Shown here: piece after piece, positions 1-12,054 of the stretch | Numbering within the stretch: the first letter of the stretch is position 1 | Layout: every line of letters starts with the position of its first letter | Source of the DNA: Jejubacter calystegiae | GTDB taxonomy: Bacteria; Pseudomonadota; Gammaproteobacteria; Enterobacterales; Enterobacteriaceae | Direction: 5' to 3' | Length of the DNA stretch: 64,000 nucleotides | NCBI RefSeq assembly: GCF_005671395.1 | Contig: NZ_CP040428.1 | Location: 1,984,001 to 2,048,000 of the forward strand | Notes under the pieces: generated by a model | Told to the model about the DNA's origin: nothing | Seen by the model: the letters and a program-made list of their open reading frames with translations, nothing else | Database searches by the model: none | Program-made: the position numbers and the translations under genes

Positions 1-1873
<1,873 letters not shown>

Positions 1874-1903
1874 TCGCCCTTTGAGTGGGTTAAGATTGTT
1901 CGC

Positions 1904-1934
1904 ACGGGCGTAGAGGTTTTTCCTCCACGCCCGT
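1904..1934 (+). other. Intercistronic hairpin between dnaK and dnaJ
   Basis: A 13-bp stem (1904-1916 with 1922-1934, one A-C mismatch) closes a five-T loop, followed by only a few T residues. It sits 60 bp before dnaJ. A hairpin at this place would protect the dnaK mRNA end or partly terminate transcription, lowering dnaJ relative to dnaK. The role is inferred. Confidence 0.6.
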
Positions 1935-1994
1935 TTATTCATCTATTCCCGGGAGGTTTTCTGAATCTATTCGGGGATAAGGGCAGATAAAAAG

Positions 1995-3137
1995 ATGGCG
2001 AAGAAAGACTACTACGAGATTTTAGGCGTCGCGAAAGATGCGGAAGAGCGCGACATCAAAAAAGCCTATAAACGCCTGGCCATGAAGTTCCACCCGGACC
2101 GCAATCCCGGGAATAAAGAGGCCGAAGATAAGTTTAAAGAGATCAAAGAAGCCTACGAAATTCTGACCGATGCCCAGAAGCGTGCGGCCTACGATCAGTA
2201 TGGTCATGCCGCCTTTGAGCAGGGGGGAATGGGCGGTGGCGGTTTCGGTGGCGGCTTTGGCGGCGGTGGAGCCGACTTCAGCGATATCTTTGGCGACGTA
2301 TTTGGCGATATCTTTGGCGGCGGTCGCAGAACCCGTGCCGCTCGCGGCGCCGATTTACGCTACAACATGGAGCTGTCGCTGGAAGAAGCGGTACGCGGCG
2401 TGACCAAAGAGATCCGTATCCCGACTCTGGAAGAGTGCGACCTGTGCCACGGCAGCGGCGCGAAGGCGGGATCCAAGCCGCAGACCTGTCCCACCTGTCA
2501 CGGTGCCGGCCAGGTGCAGATGCGTCAGGGCTTCTTTACCGTACAGCAGACCTGTCCACACTGTCAGGGCCGCGGTACGCTGATTACCGACCCTTGCACC
2601 AAATGTCACGGCCATGGCCGCGTTGAAAAGAGCAAAACCCTGTCGGTGAAAATTCCGTCCGGGGTGGACACTGGCGATCGCATCCGCCTGGCGGGCGAGG
2701 GTGAAGCGGGTGAGCATGGCGCACCGGCAGGAGATCTCTACGTTCAGGTGCAGGTTAAACCGCATCCGATCTTTGAACGTGAAGGGAATAACCTGTACTG
2801 CGAAGTGCCGATCAACTTTACGATGGCGGCGCTGGGCGGCGAGATTGAAGTTCCGACCCTGGATGGCCGTGTGAATCTGAAGGTGCCGGGTGAAACTCAG
2901 ACCGGTAAGCTGTTCCGCATGCGCGGTAAAGGCGTGAAATCGGTACGCGGCGGCGCGCAGGGCGACTTGCTGTGCCGGGTAGTGGTTGAAACCCCGGTCA
3001 ACCTGAACGAGAGGCAGAAGCAGTTGCTTAATGAGCTGCAGGAAAGCTTTGGCGGTCCGACCGGCGAGAAAAACAGCCCGCGCTCCAAAAGTTTCTTCGA
3101 CGGCGTGAAAAAGTTCTTTGACGATCTGACCCGCTAA
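1995..3137 (+). CDS. dnaJ: Co-chaperone DnaJ (Hsp40)
   Basis: Stimulates the DnaK ATPase and delivers unfolded clients to it. The 380-residue protein has the full class I layout: an N-terminal J domain with the HPD triad at residues 33-35, a Gly/Phe-rich linker (about 73-107), and a zinc-binding region with four CxxCxGxG repeats ([32 protein letters not shown]). The C-terminal substrate-binding domains follow. The length is close to E. coli DnaJ. It lies 121 bp after dnaK, probably co-transcribed past the intercistronic hairpin, and a strong terminator follows. Confidence 0.99.
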   Translation: MAKKDYYEILGVAKDAEERDIKKAYKRLAMKFHPDRNPGNKEAEDKFKEIKEAYEILTDAQKRAAYDQYGHAAFEQGGMGGGGFGGGFGGGGADFSDIFGDVFGDIFGGGRRTRAARGADLRYNMELSLEEAVRGVTKEIRIPTLEECDLCHGSGAKAGSKPQTCPTCHGAGQVQMRQGFFTVQQTCPHCQGRGTLITDPCTKCHGHGRVEKSKTLSVKIPSGVDTGDRIRLAGEGEAGEHGAPAGDLYVQVQVKPHPIFEREGNNLYCEVPINFTMAALGGEIEVPTLDGRVNLKVPGETQTGKLFRMRGKGVKSVRGGAQGDLLCRVVVETPVNLNERQKQLLNELQESFGGPTGEKNSPRSKSFFDGVKKFFDDLTR

Positions 3138-3159
3138 CGTCGGGGCATTCGCCAGACAG

Positions 3160-3195
3160 AACCTTAAGGGACTGCCGGTCCCTTAAGGTTTTTTT
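3160..3195 (+). terminator. Rho-independent terminator of dnaKJ
   Basis: A perfect 13-bp stem (3160-3172 with 3178-3190) with a 5-nt loop runs into seven T residues (3189-3195), 22 bp after the dnaJ stop. Confidence 0.93.
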
Positions 3196-3429
3196 ACACC
3201 TGCCTTGCGTTACAGCTCTGAATAACAGGTTTTTCCGTGTGGTTATTATTTTGCGGATTTCTCACCGGTATCGCATCATGACCCCAGTAAAAAGGCCATT
3301 GTCCGTTCTTCTTGCATTATACTTATCGTTAAAACCGAGTTTTACGGCAGTAATAACCTGCTTTTAGCGAATATTTATTCTGTCCTATGATAGTTGTCAC
3401 TTCGGTTTTACTTGATGAGACAGCGAATA

Positions 3430-4611
3430 ATGAAACAATTACAACGCTTCTTCAGCAACGACGCTTCAGGTGGCGTGTTGCTGATTATCACCGCTGCGCT
3501 GGCAATGCTTCTGGCCAATATGTCCACCACTCAGGCGGAGTATTTCTCCTTCCTGAATATGCCGGTTGAGCTAAAGGTGGGCAGCCTGGAGATCCACAAA
3601 AACATGCTGCTGTGGATCAACGACGCCCTGATGGCCTGCTTCTTCCTGATGATTGGCCTGGAAGTTAAACGCGAACTGGTGTCCGGCTCGCTGGCCAGCC
3701 GCCGTCAGGCTGTTTTCCCCATCATTGCGGCGGCTGGCGGTATGGTAGTGCCGGCCGTAATCTATCTGTTGTTCAATATGCAGGATCCCGTTACCCGCCA
3801 GGGTTGGGCAATTCCGGCTGCGACCGATATCGCTTTTGCGTTGGGGATTCTGGCGCTGTTGGGCAACCGGGTTCCGGCATCGCTGAAGATCTTCCTGATG
3901 GCGCTGGCGATTATCGACGACCTGGGCGCGATAGTGATCATCGCGCTGTTCTATACCAGTGACCTGTCGGTACTGTCGCTGGGCGTGGCTGCCGCCGCCA
4001 TTGTGGCGTTGGTGATGCTGAATCTGTTTAACGTGAGACGGATTGGAATCTACCTGCTGGTGGGGGTGGTGCTGTGGACCGCGGTGCTAAAATCGGGCGT
4101 TCACGCAACGCTTGCCGGGGTGATTATCGGCTTCCTGATCCCGCTTAAGCCGGAGAAAGGGCATTCACCGGCCCGGGAACTGGAGCATATTCTACACCCC
4201 TGGGTTTCGTTCCTGATTCTGCCGCTGTTCGCCTTCGCGAATGCCGGGGTTCCGCTGCAGGGCGTTACCCTGGGCGGGCTGACTTCTCTGCTACCGCTGG
4301 GCATTATCGCTGGTCTGCTGGTAGGCAAGCCGCTTGGTATCAGCCTCTTCTGCTGGGTGGCCCTGAAGCTGAAGCTGGCTTCATTGCCGGAAGGGACAAC
4401 CTGTCGGGATATCGTTGCGGTGGGTGTGCTGTGCGGTATTGGCTTCACCATGTCGATCTTTATCGCGACCCTGGCGTTCGGCGATATCGATCCTGAGCTT
4501 ATCACCTGGGCGAAGCTGGGGATTCTGGTGGGGTCGATGCTCTCCGCAGTACTGGGATATATCATGTTGAGAATGCGGCTCTCAGGGCGTGAGGCACAGC
4601 ATACGCACTAA
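3430..4611 (+). CDS. nhaA: Sodium/proton antiporter NhaA
   Basis: Inner-membrane antiporter that expels Na+ (or Li+) in exchange for two protons, protecting against salt and alkaline pH. From the ATG at 3430 it is 393 residues. It starts [15 protein letters not shown], matching the E. coli N terminus; the longer frame from 3394 adds 12 residues with no family counterpart. The transport aspartates are present at D133 (TDIAFALG) and D163/D164 (IIDDLGA). About twelve hydrophobic segments can be seen. nhaR follows on the same strand after a GC-rich hairpin. In E. coli nhaA is induced by Na+ through NhaR, and the gene order suggests the same here. Confidence 0.97.
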   Translation: MKQLQRFFSNDASGGVLLIITAALAMLLANMSTTQAEYFSFLNMPVELKVGSLEIHKNMLLWINDALMACFFLMIGLEVKRELVSGSLASRRQAVFPIIAAAGGMVVPAVIYLLFNMQDPVTRQGWAIPAATDIAFALGILALLGNRVPASLKIFLMALAIIDDLGAIVIIALFYTSDLSVLSLGVAAAAIVALVMLNLFNVRRIGIYLLVGVVLWTAVLKSGVHATLAGVIIGFLIPLKPEKGHSPARELEHILHPWVSFLILPLFAFANAGVPLQGVTLGGLTSLLPLGIIAGLLVGKPLGISLFCWVALKLKLASLPEGTTCRDIVAVGVLCGIGFTMSIFIATLAFGDIDPELITWAKLGILVGSMLSAVLGYIMLRMRLSGREAQHTH

Positions 4612-4617
4612 CATAAG

Positions 4618-4638
4618 GCGGCCCCGTAACGGGGCCGC
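4618..4638 (+). other. GC-rich hairpin between nhaA and nhaR
   Basis: Perfect 8-bp stem (4618-4625 with 4631-4638) plus one inner G-C pair. No T run follows, so it is unlikely to be an efficient terminator. It may stabilise the nhaA mRNA end or reduce read-through into nhaR. Confidence 0.55.
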
Positions 4639-4665
4639 AGGGATTTCCATCACGGAGTGACGCTT

Positions 4666-5565
4666 ATGCCCCATATAAACTACAACCATCTGTACTATTT
4701 CTGGCACGTCTGCAAAGAGGGATCGGTTGTGGGGGCCGCCGAGGTGCTCTATCTGACGCCTCAAACCATTACCGGGCAGATTAAACTGCTGGAAGAGCGT
4801 CTGCAGGGCAAGCTGTTCAAGCGCAAGGGGCGAGGTCTGGAGCCTTCTGAACTGGGTCAGCTGGTGTTCCGCTATGCGGACCGGATGTTCACCCTGAGCC
4901 AGGAGATGCTGGATATCGTCAACTACCGCAAAGAGTCTCATTTGCTGTTTGACGTTGGGGTCGCGGATGCGCTTTCCAAACGGCTGGTCAGCGGCGTACT
5001 GGATGCGGCGGTGGAAGAGGACAGCCAGATTCGGTTGCGCTGTTTCGAGTCTACCCACGAATTGCTGCTGGAGCAGCTCAGCCAGCATAAGCTGGACATG
5101 ATCCTTTCTGACTGTCCTGTCGATTCATCCCAGCAGGAGGGGCTGTTTTCGGTGAAGATTGGTGAATGTGGCGTGAGCTTCTGGAGCCAGGCGCCGCTGC
5201 CGGGGAAACCGTTTCCCGCCTGTCTGGAGGAACGCAGTTTGTTGATTCCCGGGCGCCGTTCCATGCTGGGGCGTAAGCTACTGAACTGGATCAACGCGCA
5301 GGATTTAAAGGTACAGATCCTTGGTGAGTTTGACGATGCGGCGCTGATGAAAGCCTTTGGCGCTGCGCATAATGCGATCTTTGTGGCGCCGACCCTTTAC
5401 GCTTACGACTTCTACCGCGATGAAGAGATTGTGGAGATAGGGCGGATGGATAACGTGATGGAGGAGTACCACGTGATTTTCGCCGAGCGTATGATTCAAC
5501 ATCCGGCGGTACAGCGTATCTGCAACCGGGATTATTCGGCGCTGTTCGCCAACCCTATACGCTGA
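4666..5565 (+). CDS. nhaR: LysR-family transcriptional activator NhaR
   Basis: Activator of nhaA that responds to Na+. The 299-residue protein has an N-terminal winged helix-turn-helix (about residues 5-62, containing [21 protein letters not shown]) and a LysR effector-binding domain; the whole sequence is close to E. coli NhaR (about 301 residues). The ATG at 4666 was preferred over the in-frame GTG at 4657 because the CGGAG at 4653-4657 lies 8 nt before that ATG. The gene ends at a bidirectional terminator shared with the converging rpsT. Confidence 0.96.
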   Translation: MPHINYNHLYYFWHVCKEGSVVGAAEVLYLTPQTITGQIKLLEERLQGKLFKRKGRGLEPSELGQLVFRYADRMFTLSQEMLDIVNYRKESHLLFDVGVADALSKRLVSGVLDAAVEEDSQIRLRCFESTHELLLEQLSQHKLDMILSDCPVDSSQQEGLFSVKIGECGVSFWSQAPLPGKPFPACLEERSLLIPGRRSMLGRKLLNWINAQDLKVQILGEFDDAALMKAFGAAHNAIFVAPTLYAYDFYRDEEIVEIGRMDNVMEEYHVIFAERMIQHPAVQRICNRDYSALFANPIR

Positions 5566-5575
5566 TTCAGGACAT

Positions 5576-5603
5576 AAAAAAACCCGCATCGGCGGGTTTT
5601 TTT
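5576..5603. terminator. Bidirectional terminator between nhaR and rpsT
   Basis: Stem CCCGC/GCGGG (5583-5587 with 5592-5596), flanked by seven A on one side (5576-5582) and seven T on the other (5597-5603). It can serve both the plus-strand nhaR and the minus-strand rpsT. Confidence 0.9.
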
Positions 5604-5627
5604 ATCAAGCAACAGCGAAGAAGGCGA

Positions 5628-5891
5628 TTAGGCCATCTTGCTGATCTGCGCGACCAGGTTAGACTTATGACGCGCTGCTTTGTTTTTGTGGATCAGACCC
5701 TTACCGGCCTGACGATCCACGATCGGTTGCATTTCGTTAAATGCTTTCTGAGCAGCTTCTTTGTCGCCTGCTGCAATCGCCGCGTATACCTTCTTGATGT
5801 AGGTACGCATCATGGAGCGACGGCTAGCGTTGTGCTTGCGGCGCTTCTCAGACTGTACGGCGCGTTTCTTAGCTGATTTGATATTAGCCAA
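5628..5891 (-). CDS. rpsT: 30S ribosomal protein S20
   Basis: Primary 16S rRNA-binding protein of the small ribosomal subunit. It is 87 residues, lysine- and arginine-rich and helical ([12 protein letters not shown]...), the same length as in E. coli. The start codon is TTG (complement of 5889-5891), with GGGAG 7 nt upstream. In E. coli this TTG start makes translation sensitive to feedback by S20, so its conservation suggests the same control. It has its own upstream promoter on the minus strand and diverges from ribF. Confidence 0.98.
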   Translation of the reverse strand: MANIKSAKKRAVQSEKRRKHNASRRSMMRTYIKKVYAAIAAGDKEAAQKAFNEMQPIVDRQAGKGLIHKNKAARHKSNLVAQISKMA

Positions 5892-5937
5892 GGTCCAACT
5901 CCCAAATAATCATATGTGGACAATTCAAAGGCCGAGG

Positions 5938-5966
5938 AATATGCCCGTTTAGCCTTCTTTTGTCAA
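5938..5966 (-). promoter_or_regulatory. rpsT promoter
   Basis: On the minus strand a perfect -35 TTGACA (complement of 5961-5966) lies 17 bp from a -10 CATATT (complement of 5938-5943), about 45 bp before the S20 start. This matches the proximal of the two rpsT promoters known in E. coli. The distal one was not resolved. Confidence 0.75.
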
Positions 5967-6162
5967 TGGATTTGTGCAAATAAGCGCCGTTAAAGCAAGC
6001 GGCACCGGTTACGTAATGATGGCGCAAGATTCTACCAGCTTGCCGCGCGTGAATACAGTCTTTCAGCGACAAAATTGACGCGTCTCGCGGCAAGCTGGTG
6101 CGGGGGGCCGTCAACAGAGGAAAAATCATTGCCGCTTTATGCTATAACGAACCATTCGCCGG

Positions 6163-6191
6163 TTAATTTTAACGGCTGTACAAGGTATAAT
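6163..6191 (+). promoter_or_regulatory. Promoter for ribF and the downstream operon
   Basis: A consensus -10 TATAAT at 6186-6191 with -35 TTAATT at 6163-6168 (17-bp spacer) sits 30 bp before the ribF start. The rest of the rpsT-ribF gap (5967-6162) holds no convincing gene. Confidence 0.75.
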
Positions 6192-6220
6192 CCGCCGATT
6201 TCCACTGTTTTGAGCCTGTC

Positions 6221-7159
6221 ATGAAGCTGATACGCGGCATACATAATATCAACGCCAGCCATCACGGTTGCGTGTTGACCATTGGTAATTTTGACGGCGT
6301 GCATCGTGGTCATCAGTCCCTGCTACAGGGGCTGGTCGAAGAGGGGCGTCGTCGCCAGTTGCCGGTGATTGTGATGATCTTTGAGCCCCAGCCCCTTGAG
6401 CTGTTTGCAGGCAATGAAGCTCCTGCGCGCCTGACGCGTCTGCGGGAAAAAGTGCGTTACCTTGCTGAATGCGGCGTGGACTACGTTCTCTGCGTGCGTT
6501 TCGATCGTCGATTCGCGGCGCTGACTGCCGAAAGCTTCGTGAAAGAGCTGTTGGTCGGTAGTCTGGGGGTTCGCTACCTGGCAGTGGGGGATGATTTCCG
6601 CTTTGGCGCTGGTCGCAAGGGCGATTTCTTATTATTACAGAAAGCCGGACAAGAGTACGGTTTTAACGTCGTCAGCACCCATACCTTCTGCGAAGGCGGC
6701 GTGCGTATCAGCAGTACCGCGGTGCGTCAGGCGCTGGCGAATGATGATTTAACGCTGGTGGAAAGCCTGTTGGGACGCCCATTTTCTATTTCCGGGCGCG
6801 TGGTGCACGGCGATGAGCTGGGGCGCACTATCGGTTTTCCTACGGCGAACCTGCCGCTGCGTCGCCAGGTGTCGCCGGTCAAAGGCGTTTATGCCGTCGA
6901 GGTACTGGGCGCCGCAGAAACGCCGCTATTCGGCGTTGCCAATATCGGCACCCGCCCTACGGTAGAAGGGACACGCCAGCAGCTGGAGGTCCATCTGCTG
7001 GACGTTACACTGGATCTGTACGGGCGACATATTGAAGTGATTATGCGTAGCAAAATCCGCAACGAGCAGCGTTTTGCTTCGCTGGATGCGTTGAAAGCGC
7101 AGATCGCCAGAGACGAGATGACGGCCCGGGAATTCTTCGGGCTGGCGCTGCCGCAATAG
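6221..7159 (+). CDS. ribF: Bifunctional riboflavin kinase/FAD synthetase
   Basis: Makes FMN from riboflavin and ATP, then FAD from FMN and ATP, in the cytoplasm. The 312-residue protein has an N-terminal nucleotidyltransferase domain with GNFDGVHRGH at residues 22-31 (HxGH-like) and SSTAVR. The C-terminal flavokinase domain has GRTIGFPTANL near residue 205. Length and sequence match E. coli RibF (313). It heads the ribF-ileS-lspA-fkpB-ispH operon, with ileS 60 bp downstream. Confidence 0.98.
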   Translation: MKLIRGIHNINASHHGCVLTIGNFDGVHRGHQSLLQGLVEEGRRRQLPVIVMIFEPQPLELFAGNEAPARLTRLREKVRYLAECGVDYVLCVRFDRRFAALTAESFVKELLVGSLGVRYLAVGDDFRFGAGRKGDFLLLQKAGQEYGFNVVSTHTFCEGGVRISSTAVRQALANDDLTLVESLLGRPFSISGRVVHGDELGRTIGFPTANLPLRRQVSPVKGVYAVEVLGAAETPLFGVANIGTRPTVEGTRQQLEVHLLDVTLDLYGRHIEVIMRSKIRNEQRFASLDALKAQIARDEMTAREFFGLALPQ

Positions 7160-7219
7160 TTGCCGCGCCTGGCGTCTGATAAAGCATTAACCAAACCGAA
7201 ATACGGAACCGAGAATCTG

Positions 7220-10036
7220 ATGAGTGACTTTAAATCCACCCTGAATTTGCCGGAAACAGGGTTCCCGATGCGCGGCGATCTCGCTAAGCGTGAACCGGGC
7301 ATGCTGGCGCGTTGGACCGATGACGATCTGTACGGCATCATCCGCAAAGCGAAAAAAGGCAAAAAAACTTTCATTCTTCATGATGGCCCTCCCTACGCGA
7401 ACGGCAACATTCATATTGGTCACTCGGTTAATAAGATTCTGAAAGACATTATCGTGAAGTCCAAAGGGCTTTCCGGTTACGACTCCCCGTATGTTCCGGG
7501 TTGGGACTGCCACGGCTTGCCTATCGAACTGAAGGTTGAACAGCTGATCGGCAAACCAGGTGAGAAAGTGTCTGCCGCTGAGTTCCGTGCCGCCTGCCGC
7601 AAGTATGCCGCCGAACAGGTGGAAGGCCAGCGTAAGGACTTTATCCGCCTGGGGGTTCTGGGCGACTGGAGTCACCCCTATCTGACCATGGACTTCAAAA
7701 CCGAAGCCAACATCATTCGCGCGCTGGGTAAGATCATCGGTAACGGCCATCTGCACAAAGGGGCCAAGCCGGTACACTGGTGTGTGGACTGCCGTTCGGC
7801 GCTGGCCGAAGCCGAGGTGGAGTACTACGACAAAACCTCGCCGTCTATCTACGTGGCCTTCCAGGCGACCGATGCCGCTGCGGTTACCGCGAAATTTGGC
7901 GTGAGCGAGGTAAAGGGGCCGGTTTCTCTGGTGATCTGGACCACCACGCCCTGGACGCTGCCCGCCGACCGCGCAATCTCCCTGCACCCGGAGTTTGAAT
8001 ATGCGCTGGTCCAGGCGGAAGGTCAGGCGATGATTCTGGCGAAAGATCTGGTAGAAAGCGTGATGCAGAGCGCTGGCATTGAAGGCTGGCAGATCCTGGG
8101 CACTGCAAAAGGTGCCGATCTGGAACTGATGCGCTTTAAGCACCCGTTCCTGGACTTCGACGTTCCGGCCATTATGGGCGACCACGTGACGCTGGATGCC
8201 GGTACTGGTGCGGTGCACACCGCAGGCGGCCACGGCCCGGACGACTACACCATCAGTCAGAAATACGGTCTGGAAATCGCCAATCCGGTTGGTCCGGACG
8301 GCTGCTTCCTGCCGGGTACTTACCCGACGCTGGATGGGCTGCAGGTCTTTAAAGCCAACGACACCATCGTTGAGCTGCTGCGCGAAAAGGGCGCGCTGCT
8401 GCACGTGGAAAAACTGCTGCACAGCTATCCGCACTGCTGGCGTCATAAAACGCCGATCATCTTCCGCGCCACGCCGCAGTGGTTTGTCAGCATGGATCAG
8501 AACGGGCTGCGCAAAAAATCCCTGGAAGAGATCAAGGGCGTTCAGTGGATCCCGGACTGGGGTCAGGCACGTATCGAATCTATGGTCGCTAACCGCCCGG
8601 ACTGGTGTATCTCCCGCCAGCGTACCTGGGGCGTACCGATGTCGCTGTTCGTGCATAAAGAGACCGAAGAGCTACATCCGCGCACTCAGGAGCTGATGGA
8701 AGAGGTGGCGAAGCGCGTAGAAGTGGACGGCATTCAGGCCTGGTGGGATCTCGATCCCCGCGACATCATGGGCGATGACGCTGATAACTACGTGAAAGTG
8801 CCGGATACCCTGGACGTCTGGTTTGACTCCGGATCCACCCACGCTTCCGTGGTGGATGTGCGTCCGGAATTCGCCGGTCACGCTGCCGATATGTATCTGG
8901 AAGGCTCCGACCAGCACCGCGGTTGGTTCATGTCTTCGCTGATGATCTCGACCGCGATGAAGGGCAAAGCGCCTTATCGTCAGGTACTGACGCACGGCTT
9001 CACCGTAGATGGGCAGGGGCGCAAGATGTCCAAGTCTATCGGCAACACTGTCAGCCCGCAGGATGTGATGAACAAACTGGGCGCCGATATTCTGCGCCTG
9101 TGGGTGGCTTCCACCGATTACACCGGCGAAATGGCGGTTTCCGACGAAATTCTGAAGCGCGCAGCCGACAGCTATCGTCGTATCCGTAACACCGCTCGCT
9201 TCCTGCTGGCCAACCTGAACGGTTTCGATCCCGCGAAGGATATGGTGAAACCGGAAGAGATGGTGGTGCTGGATCGCTGGGCGGTGGGTTGTGCCCGCGC
9301 GGCTCAGGCCGATATCCTCAAAGCTTATGAAGCGTACGACTTCCATGAAGTGGTACAGCGCCTGATGCGTTTCTGTTCTATCGAGATGGGCTCTTTCTAT
9401 CTGGATATCATTAAGGATCGCCAGTACACCGCGAAGGCGGACAGTGTCGCGCGTCGCAGCTGCCAGACGGCGCTTTATCATATCGTTGAAGCGCTGGTGC
9501 GCTGGATGGCGCCGATCCTTTCCTTCACGGCTGATGAGCTGTGGGGCCATCTGCCGGGAGCCCGCGATAAGTACGTGTTCACCGGTGAATGGTACGAAGG
9601 GCTGTTTACGCTTTCGGAAAACGAGCCGATGAACGACGCCTTCTGGGCCGACCTGCTGCAGGTGCGCGGCGAGGTGAACAAGGTCATTGAGCAGGCCCGT
9701 GCCGACAAGCGCGTGGGCGGTTCGCTGGAAGCGGCGGTCACGCTGTATGCTGAACCGGAACTGGCGACGAAGCTGCGTTCCCTTGGCGAAGAACTGCGAT
9801 TTGTCCTGTTGACCTCCGGCGCTGAAGTCGCGGATTATGCCGCAGCGGGCGAAGAAGCCACGCAGAGCGAACTAATTAAGGGCCTGAAAGTGGGTCTGAG
9901 TAAAGCCATCGGCGAGAAGTGCCCGCGTTGCTGGCACTACACGACCGATATTGGCAAGGTGGCGGACCACGCAGAGATCTGCGGACGCTGTGTCAGCAAC
10001 GTCGCCGGCGACGGTGAACAACGTAAGTTTGCCTGA
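7220..10036 (+). CDS. ileS: Isoleucyl-tRNA synthetase
   Basis: Class I aminoacyl-tRNA synthetase that charges tRNA-Ile and hydrolyses misacylated Val-tRNA. From the ATG at 7220 it is 938 residues, the same as E. coli; the frame open upstream to 7160 lacks family similarity. HIGH is at residues 65-68 and KMSKS is in [10 protein letters not shown]. The C-terminal zinc-binding pairs CPRCW and CGRCV are present. In the editing domain, residues that correspond to E. coli H333 and D342 are kept, but the normally invariant TAPGHG reads TAGGHG (P336 to G, codon 8225-8227). The stop overlaps the lspA start (TGATG). Confidence 0.98.
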   Translation: MSDFKSTLNLPETGFPMRGDLAKREPGMLARWTDDDLYGIIRKAKKGKKTFILHDGPPYANGNIHIGHSVNKILKDIIVKSKGLSGYDSPYVPGWDCHGLPIELKVEQLIGKPGEKVSAAEFRAACRKYAAEQVEGQRKDFIRLGVLGDWSHPYLTMDFKTEANIIRALGKIIGNGHLHKGAKPVHWCVDCRSALAEAEVEYYDKTSPSIYVAFQATDAAAVTAKFGVSEVKGPVSLVIWTTTPWTLPADRAISLHPEFEYALVQAEGQAMILAKDLVESVMQSAGIEGWQILGTAKGADLELMRFKHPFLDFDVPAIMGDHVTLDAGTGAVHTAGGHGPDDYTISQKYGLEIANPVGPDGCFLPGTYPTLDGLQVFKANDTIVELLREKGALLHVEKLLHSYPHCWRHKTPIIFRATPQWFVSMDQNGLRKKSLEEIKGVQWIPDWGQARIESMVANRPDWCISRQRTWGVPMSLFVHKETEELHPRTQELMEEVAKRVEVDGIQAWWDLDPRDIMGDDADNYVKVPDTLDVWFDSGSTHASVVDVRPEFAGHAADMYLEGSDQHRGWFMSSLMISTAMKGKAPYRQVLTHGFTVDGQGRKMSKSIGNTVSPQDVMNKLGADILRLWVASTDYTGEMAVSDEILKRAADSYRRIRNTARFLLANLNGFDPAKDMVKPEEMVVLDRWAVGCARAAQADILKAYEAYDFHEVVQRLMRFCSIEMGSFYLDIIKDRQYTAKADSVARRSCQTALYHIVEALVRWMAPILSFTADELWGHLPGARDKYVFTGEWYEGLFTLSENEPMNDAFWADLLQVRGEVNKVIEQARADKRVGGSLEAAVTLYAEPELATKLRSLGEELRFVLLTSGAEVADYAAAGEEATQSELIKGLKVGLSKAIGEKCPRCWHYTTDIGKVADHAEICGRCVSNVAGDGEQRKFA

Positions 10037-10551
10037 TGAGTAAACCATTACTTTCAACGGGACTGCGCTGGCTGTGGCTGGCGCTCCTGGTTCTGGTCGT
10101 GGATCTGGGCGTCAAACAGTGGGTAATGGATAATTTCCAGCTGTTTGAAACCCGGCCGCTGATTCCGTTTCTGAACCTGCACTACGCCCACAACCCGGGC
10201 GCGGCATTCAGCTTCCTGGCGGATAAAGGGGGCTGGCAGCGCTGGTTCTTTGCCGGCATTGCTATTGGTATTGCCGTGGTGCTGCTGGCGCTGATGTACC
10301 GCTCTGCAGCCAGCCAGAAGCTCAACAATATCGCCTATGCTTTAATTATTGGCGGGGCGTTGGGCAACCTGTTTGACCGCATGGTGCATGGCTTTGTGGT
10401 CGATATGATCGACTTCTATGTCGGCGACTGGCATTTTGCCACCTTTAATATTGCCGATATGGCGATCTGCATCGGCGCCGCACTCATCGTGCTGGAAAGT
10501 TTTATTGCTCCTTCCGATAAGAAGAAGGCGGCCAACAACAAGGGGAGCTAA
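10036..10551 (+). CDS. lspA: Lipoprotein signal peptidase (signal peptidase II)
   Basis: Inner-membrane aspartyl protease that cleaves the signal peptide from diacylglyceryl-modified prolipoproteins. It has 171 residues, four hydrophobic segments, and the catalytic aspartates D123 (in VVDMIDF) and D141 (in FNIADM), with the NPGAAFS motif at 53-59. It is a few residues longer than E. coli LspA at a Lys-rich C terminus. It shares one base with the ileS stop and one with the fkpB start, so translation is probably coupled. Confidence 0.97.
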   Translation: MSKPLLSTGLRWLWLALLVLVVDLGVKQWVMDNFQLFETRPLIPFLNLHYAHNPGAAFSFLADKGGWQRWFFAGIAIGIAVVLLALMYRSAASQKLNNIAYALIIGGALGNLFDRMVHGFVVDMIDFYVGDWHFATFNIADMAICIGAALIVLESFIAPSDKKKAANNKGS

Positions 10552-11021
10552 TGGCGGACTCTGTACAAAGCGACAGCGCAGTGCTGGTGCACTTTACGCT
10601 GAAGCTGGATGATGGCTCTACGGCGGAGTCGACCCAGGCGAACGGTAAACCGGCGCTGTTTCAGATGGGCGATGGTTCCCTTTCCGAAGGGCTGGAGCGT
10701 CATCTTCTGGGCCTGAAACCAGGGGCTAGACATGCGTTTTCGCTGCAACCGGAAGAGGCGTTTGGCGTCCCCAGTCCGGATCTGATTCAGTACTTTTCCC
10801 GGCGCGAGTTTATCGATGCCGGGGAGCCGGAAACCGGCACCATTATGCTCTTTACCGCAATGGACGGCAGCGAGATGCCTGGCGTGATTCAGGAGGTGAG
10901 CGGAGACTCCATTACCGTGGACTTCAACCACCCTCTTGCCGGGCGCACCATCCATTTTGATATCGAGGTGCTGGAAATCGATCCGGCGCTGGAGGGGCAA
11001 CATGCGGATTCTGCTGGCTAA
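10551..11021 (+). CDS. fkpB: FKBP-type peptidyl-prolyl isomerase (SlpA-like)
   Basis: Small FKBP-fold prolyl isomerase/chaperone of the SlyD/SlpA type. The 156 residues contain an FKBP core split by an insert-in-flap domain; [23 protein letters not shown] and VDFNHPLAG are typical of the family (shown here as separate motifs of the insert and flap). The start overlaps the lspA stop (TAATG). The C terminus runs about seven residues beyond E. coli FkpB, so its last 20 bases overlap ispH. Confidence 0.95.
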   Translation: MADSVQSDSAVLVHFTLKLDDGSTAESTQANGKPALFQMGDGSLSEGLERHLLGLKPGARHAFSLQPEEAFGVPSPDLIQYFSRREFIDAGEPETGTIMLFTAMDGSEMPGVIQEVSGDSITVDFNHPLAGRTIHFDIEVLEIDPALEGQHADSAG

Positions 11022-11949
11022 TCCCCGGGGCTTCTGTGCCGGAGTCGACAGGGCTATCAGCATCGTAGAGAACGCGCTGGCGATTTACGGCGCGCCGGTG
11101 TACGTGCGTCACGAAGTGGTGCATAACCGCTACGTGGTGGATGACCTGCGCGAGCGCGGCGCTATCTTTATTGAAGAGATTAGCGAAGTGCCGGACGGCG
11201 CTATCCTTATCTTTTCGGCCCATGGCGTTTCCCAGGCGGTACGCAACGAAGCGAAGAGCCGCGATCTGACCATCTTTGATGCCACCTGCCCGCTGGTGAC
11301 CAAGGTCCATATGGAAGTGGCGCGCGCCAGCCGTCGCGGTGAAGAGTCGATTTTGATCGGCCACGCCGGTCATCCGGAAGTGGAAGGCACCATGGGGCAG
11401 TACAGTAACCCGAAAGGGGGTATGTACCTGGTGGAATCACCGGATGATGTCTGGACGCTTGAGATCAAAGACGAAGGCAAGCTGTCGTTTATGACCCAGA
11501 CCACGCTGTCGGTGGATGACACTTCCGAAGTGATCGATGCGCTGCGTGAGCGATTCCCGAAGATCGTCGGACCGCGTAAGGACGATATCTGCTACGCCAC
11601 CACCAACCGTCAGCAGGCGGTGCGCGAACTGGCGAGTCAGGCCGATGCCGTGTTAGTGGTGGGATCGAAGAACTCCTCTAACTCTAATCGCCTGGCGGAA
11701 CTGGCCAGACGCATGGGGAAACCGGCGTGGCTGATCGACGATGCCGACGACATTCAGGACGCCTGGCTGGCCGGTATTGAGTGCGTGGGCGTTACCGCTG
11801 GCGCTTCAGCGCCGGATGTGCTGGTACAGAATGTGCTGGCGCGCCTGAAAGCGCTGGGCGGCGGCGATGTGCTTGAGCTGACCGGCCGGGAAGAGAACAT
11901 CTTCTTCGAAGTGCCGCGCGAGCTGCGGCTGGATGTGCACGAAGCATAA
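11002..11949 (+). CDS. ispH: 4-hydroxy-3-methylbut-2-enyl diphosphate reductase
   Basis: Last enzyme of the MEP isoprenoid pathway; an iron-sulfur protein that converts HMBPP into IPP and DMAPP. It is 315 residues from the ATG at 11002, preceded by GGAGGGG; E. coli IspH has 316. The three cluster-binding cysteines are visible: C12 in NPRGFCAGV, one in DATCPLV and one in DDICYATTN. The [10 protein letters not shown] and VGSKNSSNS motifs are also present. Its start lies inside the end of fkpB. It is the last gene of the operon and is followed by a terminator. Confidence 0.98.
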   Translation: MRILLANPRGFCAGVDRAISIVENALAIYGAPVYVRHEVVHNRYVVDDLRERGAIFIEEISEVPDGAILIFSAHGVSQAVRNEAKSRDLTIFDATCPLVTKVHMEVARASRRGEESILIGHAGHPEVEGTMGQYSNPKGGMYLVESPDDVWTLEIKDEGKLSFMTQTTLSVDDTSEVIDALRERFPKIVGPRKDDICYATTNRQQAVRELASQADAVLVVGSKNSSNSNRLAELARRMGKPAWLIDDADDIQDAWLAGIECVGVTAGASAPDVLVQNVLARLKALGGGDVLELTGREENIFFEVPRELRLDVHEA

Positions 11950-12009
11950 TTCAGTGCTGTGATCGGGGCCGCAATCCCGGTTCATGCGCTTCATCCTCAG
12001 TATGCGAGA

Positions 12010-12042
12010 ATGCCAGATGGATAAACCGTCTGGCATTTTTTT
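12010..12042 (+). terminator. Terminator of the ribF-ispH operon
   Basis: An 11-bp stem (12010-12020 with 12026-12036, one G-U pair) around the loop ATAAA, then a seven-T run ending at 12042. Confidence 0.9.
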
Positions 12043-12054
12043 ATGGAGAAGCCG

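Noticed and set aside
7187-9550. Two long minus-strand reading frames opposite ileS
   Set aside because: Same effect as opposite carB: complementary-strand frames of a strongly biased gene, with no domain or start signal.
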